This document shows, in pieces, positions 6,900-8,096 of a stretch of 8,096 nucleotides of DNA. The stretch comes from Kocuria sp. (lineage in GTDB: Bacteria; Actinomycetota; Actinomycetes; Actinomycetales; Micrococcaceae): NCBI GenBank assembly GCA_030453435.1, contig JAKDKI010000085.1, forward strand, positions 1 through 8,096, written 5' to 3'. Made by a program: the position numbers and the translations under genes. Every line of letters starts with the position of its first letter. Positions within the stretch are counted from its first letter, which is position 1. A model generated the notes under the pieces. That model was not told where the DNA came from. It made no database searches and saw nothing but the letters and a program-made list of their open reading frames with translations.

Positions 6900-6912
6900 C
6901 CCTGACCTTCAA

Positions 6913-6930
6913 GACCGCCACGAAGCGGTC
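6913..6930 (+). repeat. Short intergenic inverted repeat (possible hairpin) before the acyl-CoA dehydrogenase
   Basis: GACCGC at 6913-6918 and GCGGTC at 6925-6930 pair perfectly around a 6-base loop. It starts 14 bases after the thioesterase stop, within the only non-overlapping gap of this operon (6900-6966). No T-run follows, so a strong intrinsic terminator is unlikely; it could protect or attenuate the transcript or be an operator. A 6-bp repeat can also arise by chance. Confidence 0.4.
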
Positions 6931-6966
6931 ATCACCGCCCAATCACTTGCTACTGAAAGGCCCACC

Positions 6967-8096
6967 ATGACCGCGATCATCGACCATCCCGATTTCTTCC
7001 TCCTCGACCAGGACCTCTCCCCCGAGGACATTGAGCTGCGGGACAAAGTCCGAGCCTTCGGCCAGAAGGAAATCCTGCCGACCATCAATGAGTACTGGGA
7101 GCGGGCGGAACACCCCGAGCCGGTGTTCGCCAAGCTGCCCGAGTTGGGAATCATCGGCTCGTTCATCCCCGGTTACGGGTGCCCCGGTTTCTCACGTCAG
7201 ACTGCGGGCATTGTGGCTCGCGAGTTCGGCCGTATCGACGGCTCGTTCAACACGTTCCTGGGCGTGCACTCCAATCTGTGCATGGGCAGCATCTACATGC
7301 TCGGTAACGAGGAACAGCGAAACCGCTGGCTCCCGGTCATGGCCAAGCTCGAGAAGACGGGCGCCTTTGCCCTGACCGAACCGGATCACGGTTCTGACTC
7401 CGTCTCCCTGGAAACCTCCGCCCGCAAGGAAGGCAACCAGTGGGTCATCAATGGCCACAAGCGATGGATCGGAAACGGCCATGCCGCCAACGTGATCGTG
7501 CTCTACGCCCGCGATGAAGCCGATGGCCAGGTCAAGGCCTTCGTAGTCGAGAAGCAGGACAACGGCGAGTACCCCGAGGGTTACCGACCCGAGGTGATCC
7601 AGGGCAAGATCGCCAAGCGCGCCATCAACCAGGCGGACATCGTGATCGAGAACCTCAAAATCCCCGATGAGAACCGCCTGCCCAACTGCAACAGCTTCAA
7701 GGACGTCAACCTGGTCCTGAAGGCCACCCGCGGAGGCGCGTCCTGGGAGGCCCTGGGCCATGGCATGGCTGCTTTCGAGATCGCAGCTCGATACGCCCTG
7801 GACCGCGAGCAGTTCGGTGCCCCCATTGGCAGCTTCCAGCTCGTGCAGGAAAAACTCGCCACCATGCTCGCGGATCTGACCGCCATGCAGCTCATGTGCA
7901 CCCGCATGGCTCACCTGGCGGAGAACGACCAGCTCACCGATGCCATGGCATCCATGGTCAAGATGTTTACCTCCCGCAAGGCCCTGGACATGTGCCGTAC
8001 TGCCCGCGACATGCTCGCAGGCAACGGCATCCTCCTGGAGAACCACATCGGCCGCCACCTCACGGACATGGAAGTCGTCTCCACCTACGAGGGCAC
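6967..8096 (+). CDS. Acyl-CoA dehydrogenase, glutaryl-CoA dehydrogenase/ACX4-like branch (3' end outside window)
   Basis: FAD enzyme introducing a trans-2,3 double bond into an acyl-CoA. 376 complete codons are visible, and about 20 residues should be missing by comparison with the family. The ATG at 6967 has GAAAGG at 6955-6960, 6 bases away. Visible landmarks are GYGCPGFS (69-76), FALTEPDHGSD (134-144) at the flavin, INGHKRWIGN (161-170), ALDREQFGAP (277-286) with FAD-contacting Arg280, RDMLAGNGI (347-355) and YEGT from 374, where Glu375 is the catalytic base of this branch (Glu370 in human glutaryl-CoA dehydrogenase). GYGCPG and the Glu position place it with glutaryl-CoA dehydrogenase and plant short-chain oxidase ACX4. 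However, the glutaryl-carboxylate residues Glu87, Arg94, Ser95 and Thr170 align with Gly88, Asn95, Thr96 and Gly169. A short-chain or branched monocarboxyl-CoA is therefore more likely. The residue comparison is made from memory. Confidence 0.9.
   Translation, partial: MTAIIDHPDFFLLDQDLSPEDIELRDKVRAFGQKEILPTINEYWERAEHPEPVFAKLPELGIIGSFIPGYGCPGFSRQTAGIVAREFGRIDGSFNTFLGVHSNLCMGSIYMLGNEEQRNRWLPVMAKLEKTGAFALTEPDHGSDSVSLETSARKEGNQWVINGHKRWIGNGHAANVIVLYARDEADGQVKAFVVEKQDNGEYPEGYRPEVIQGKIAKRAINQADIVIENLKIPDENRLPNCNSFKDVNLVLKATRGGASWEALGHGMAAFEIAARYALDREQFGAPIGSFQLVQEKLATMLADLTAMQLMCTRMAHLAENDQLTDAMASMVKMFTSRKALDMCRTARDMLAGNGILLENHIGRHLTDMEVVSTYEG

Noticed and set aside
7192..8058. A 288-codon open frame on the minus strand
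   Set aside because: It lies entirely antisense to the acyl-CoA dehydrogenase, whose motifs are unmistakable. Long antisense frames are expected in GC-rich coding DNA, and its translation shows no recognisable domain.
6967..8096. Naming the dehydrogenase gcdH (glutaryl-CoA dehydrogenase)
   Set aside because: The general similarity and gene setting suggest it, but four carboxylate-pocket positions are replaced, so the symbol is withheld.

Overview
The window is one catabolic locus from a GC-rich bacterium, probably a high-GC actinomycete. That assignment rests on the strong G/C bias at third codon positions, tightly overlapping genes, GTG starts and the general look of the proteins; no rRNA or lineage marker confirms it. 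It encodes uptake of an organic acid and its conversion through CoA thioesters. There is no sign of mobile elements, CRISPR, tRNA or rRNA.

Region 1 (1-4269, + strand) is a four-gene operon joined by three consecutive 4-base stop/start overlaps. It holds the C-terminal part of a TAXI-type TRAP solute-binding protein (cut by the left edge), a fused 4TM/12TM TRAP permease, an enoyl-CoA hydratase with both catalytic glutamates, and a short-chain 3-hydroxyacyl-CoA dehydrogenase. Region 2 (4260-5183, - strand) is a LysR-type regulator that runs convergently into the dehydrogenase gene with a 10-base tail overlap. Near its 3' end lies a perfect 17-bp inverted repeat enclosing a smaller hairpin. Region 3 (5184-5305) is the divergent promoter region and holds two perfect dyads, one of which fits the LysR T-N11-A operator form. 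Region 4 (5306-8096, + strand) carries a class III (CaiB/BaiF) CoA-transferase, a hotdog-fold thioesterase overlapping it by 8 bases, and, after a 67-base gap containing a small hairpin, an acyl-CoA dehydrogenase of the glutaryl-CoA dehydrogenase/ACX4 branch, cut by the right edge.

Read together: the TRAP system imports a carboxylate, the CoA-transferase activates it, the acyl-CoA dehydrogenase introduces a 2,3 double bond, the hydratase adds water, and the dehydrogenase makes a 3-ketoacyl-CoA. The thioesterase may release CoA from stalled thioesters. No thiolase is visible. The layout recalls glutarate loci (LysR regulator, class III CoA-transferase, glutaryl-CoA dehydrogenase). However, by alignment from memory, the residues that hold the glutaryl carboxylate are replaced in this dehydrogenase, which points to a monocarboxylic short-chain or branched acid instead. 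The substrate is not determined by the sequence.
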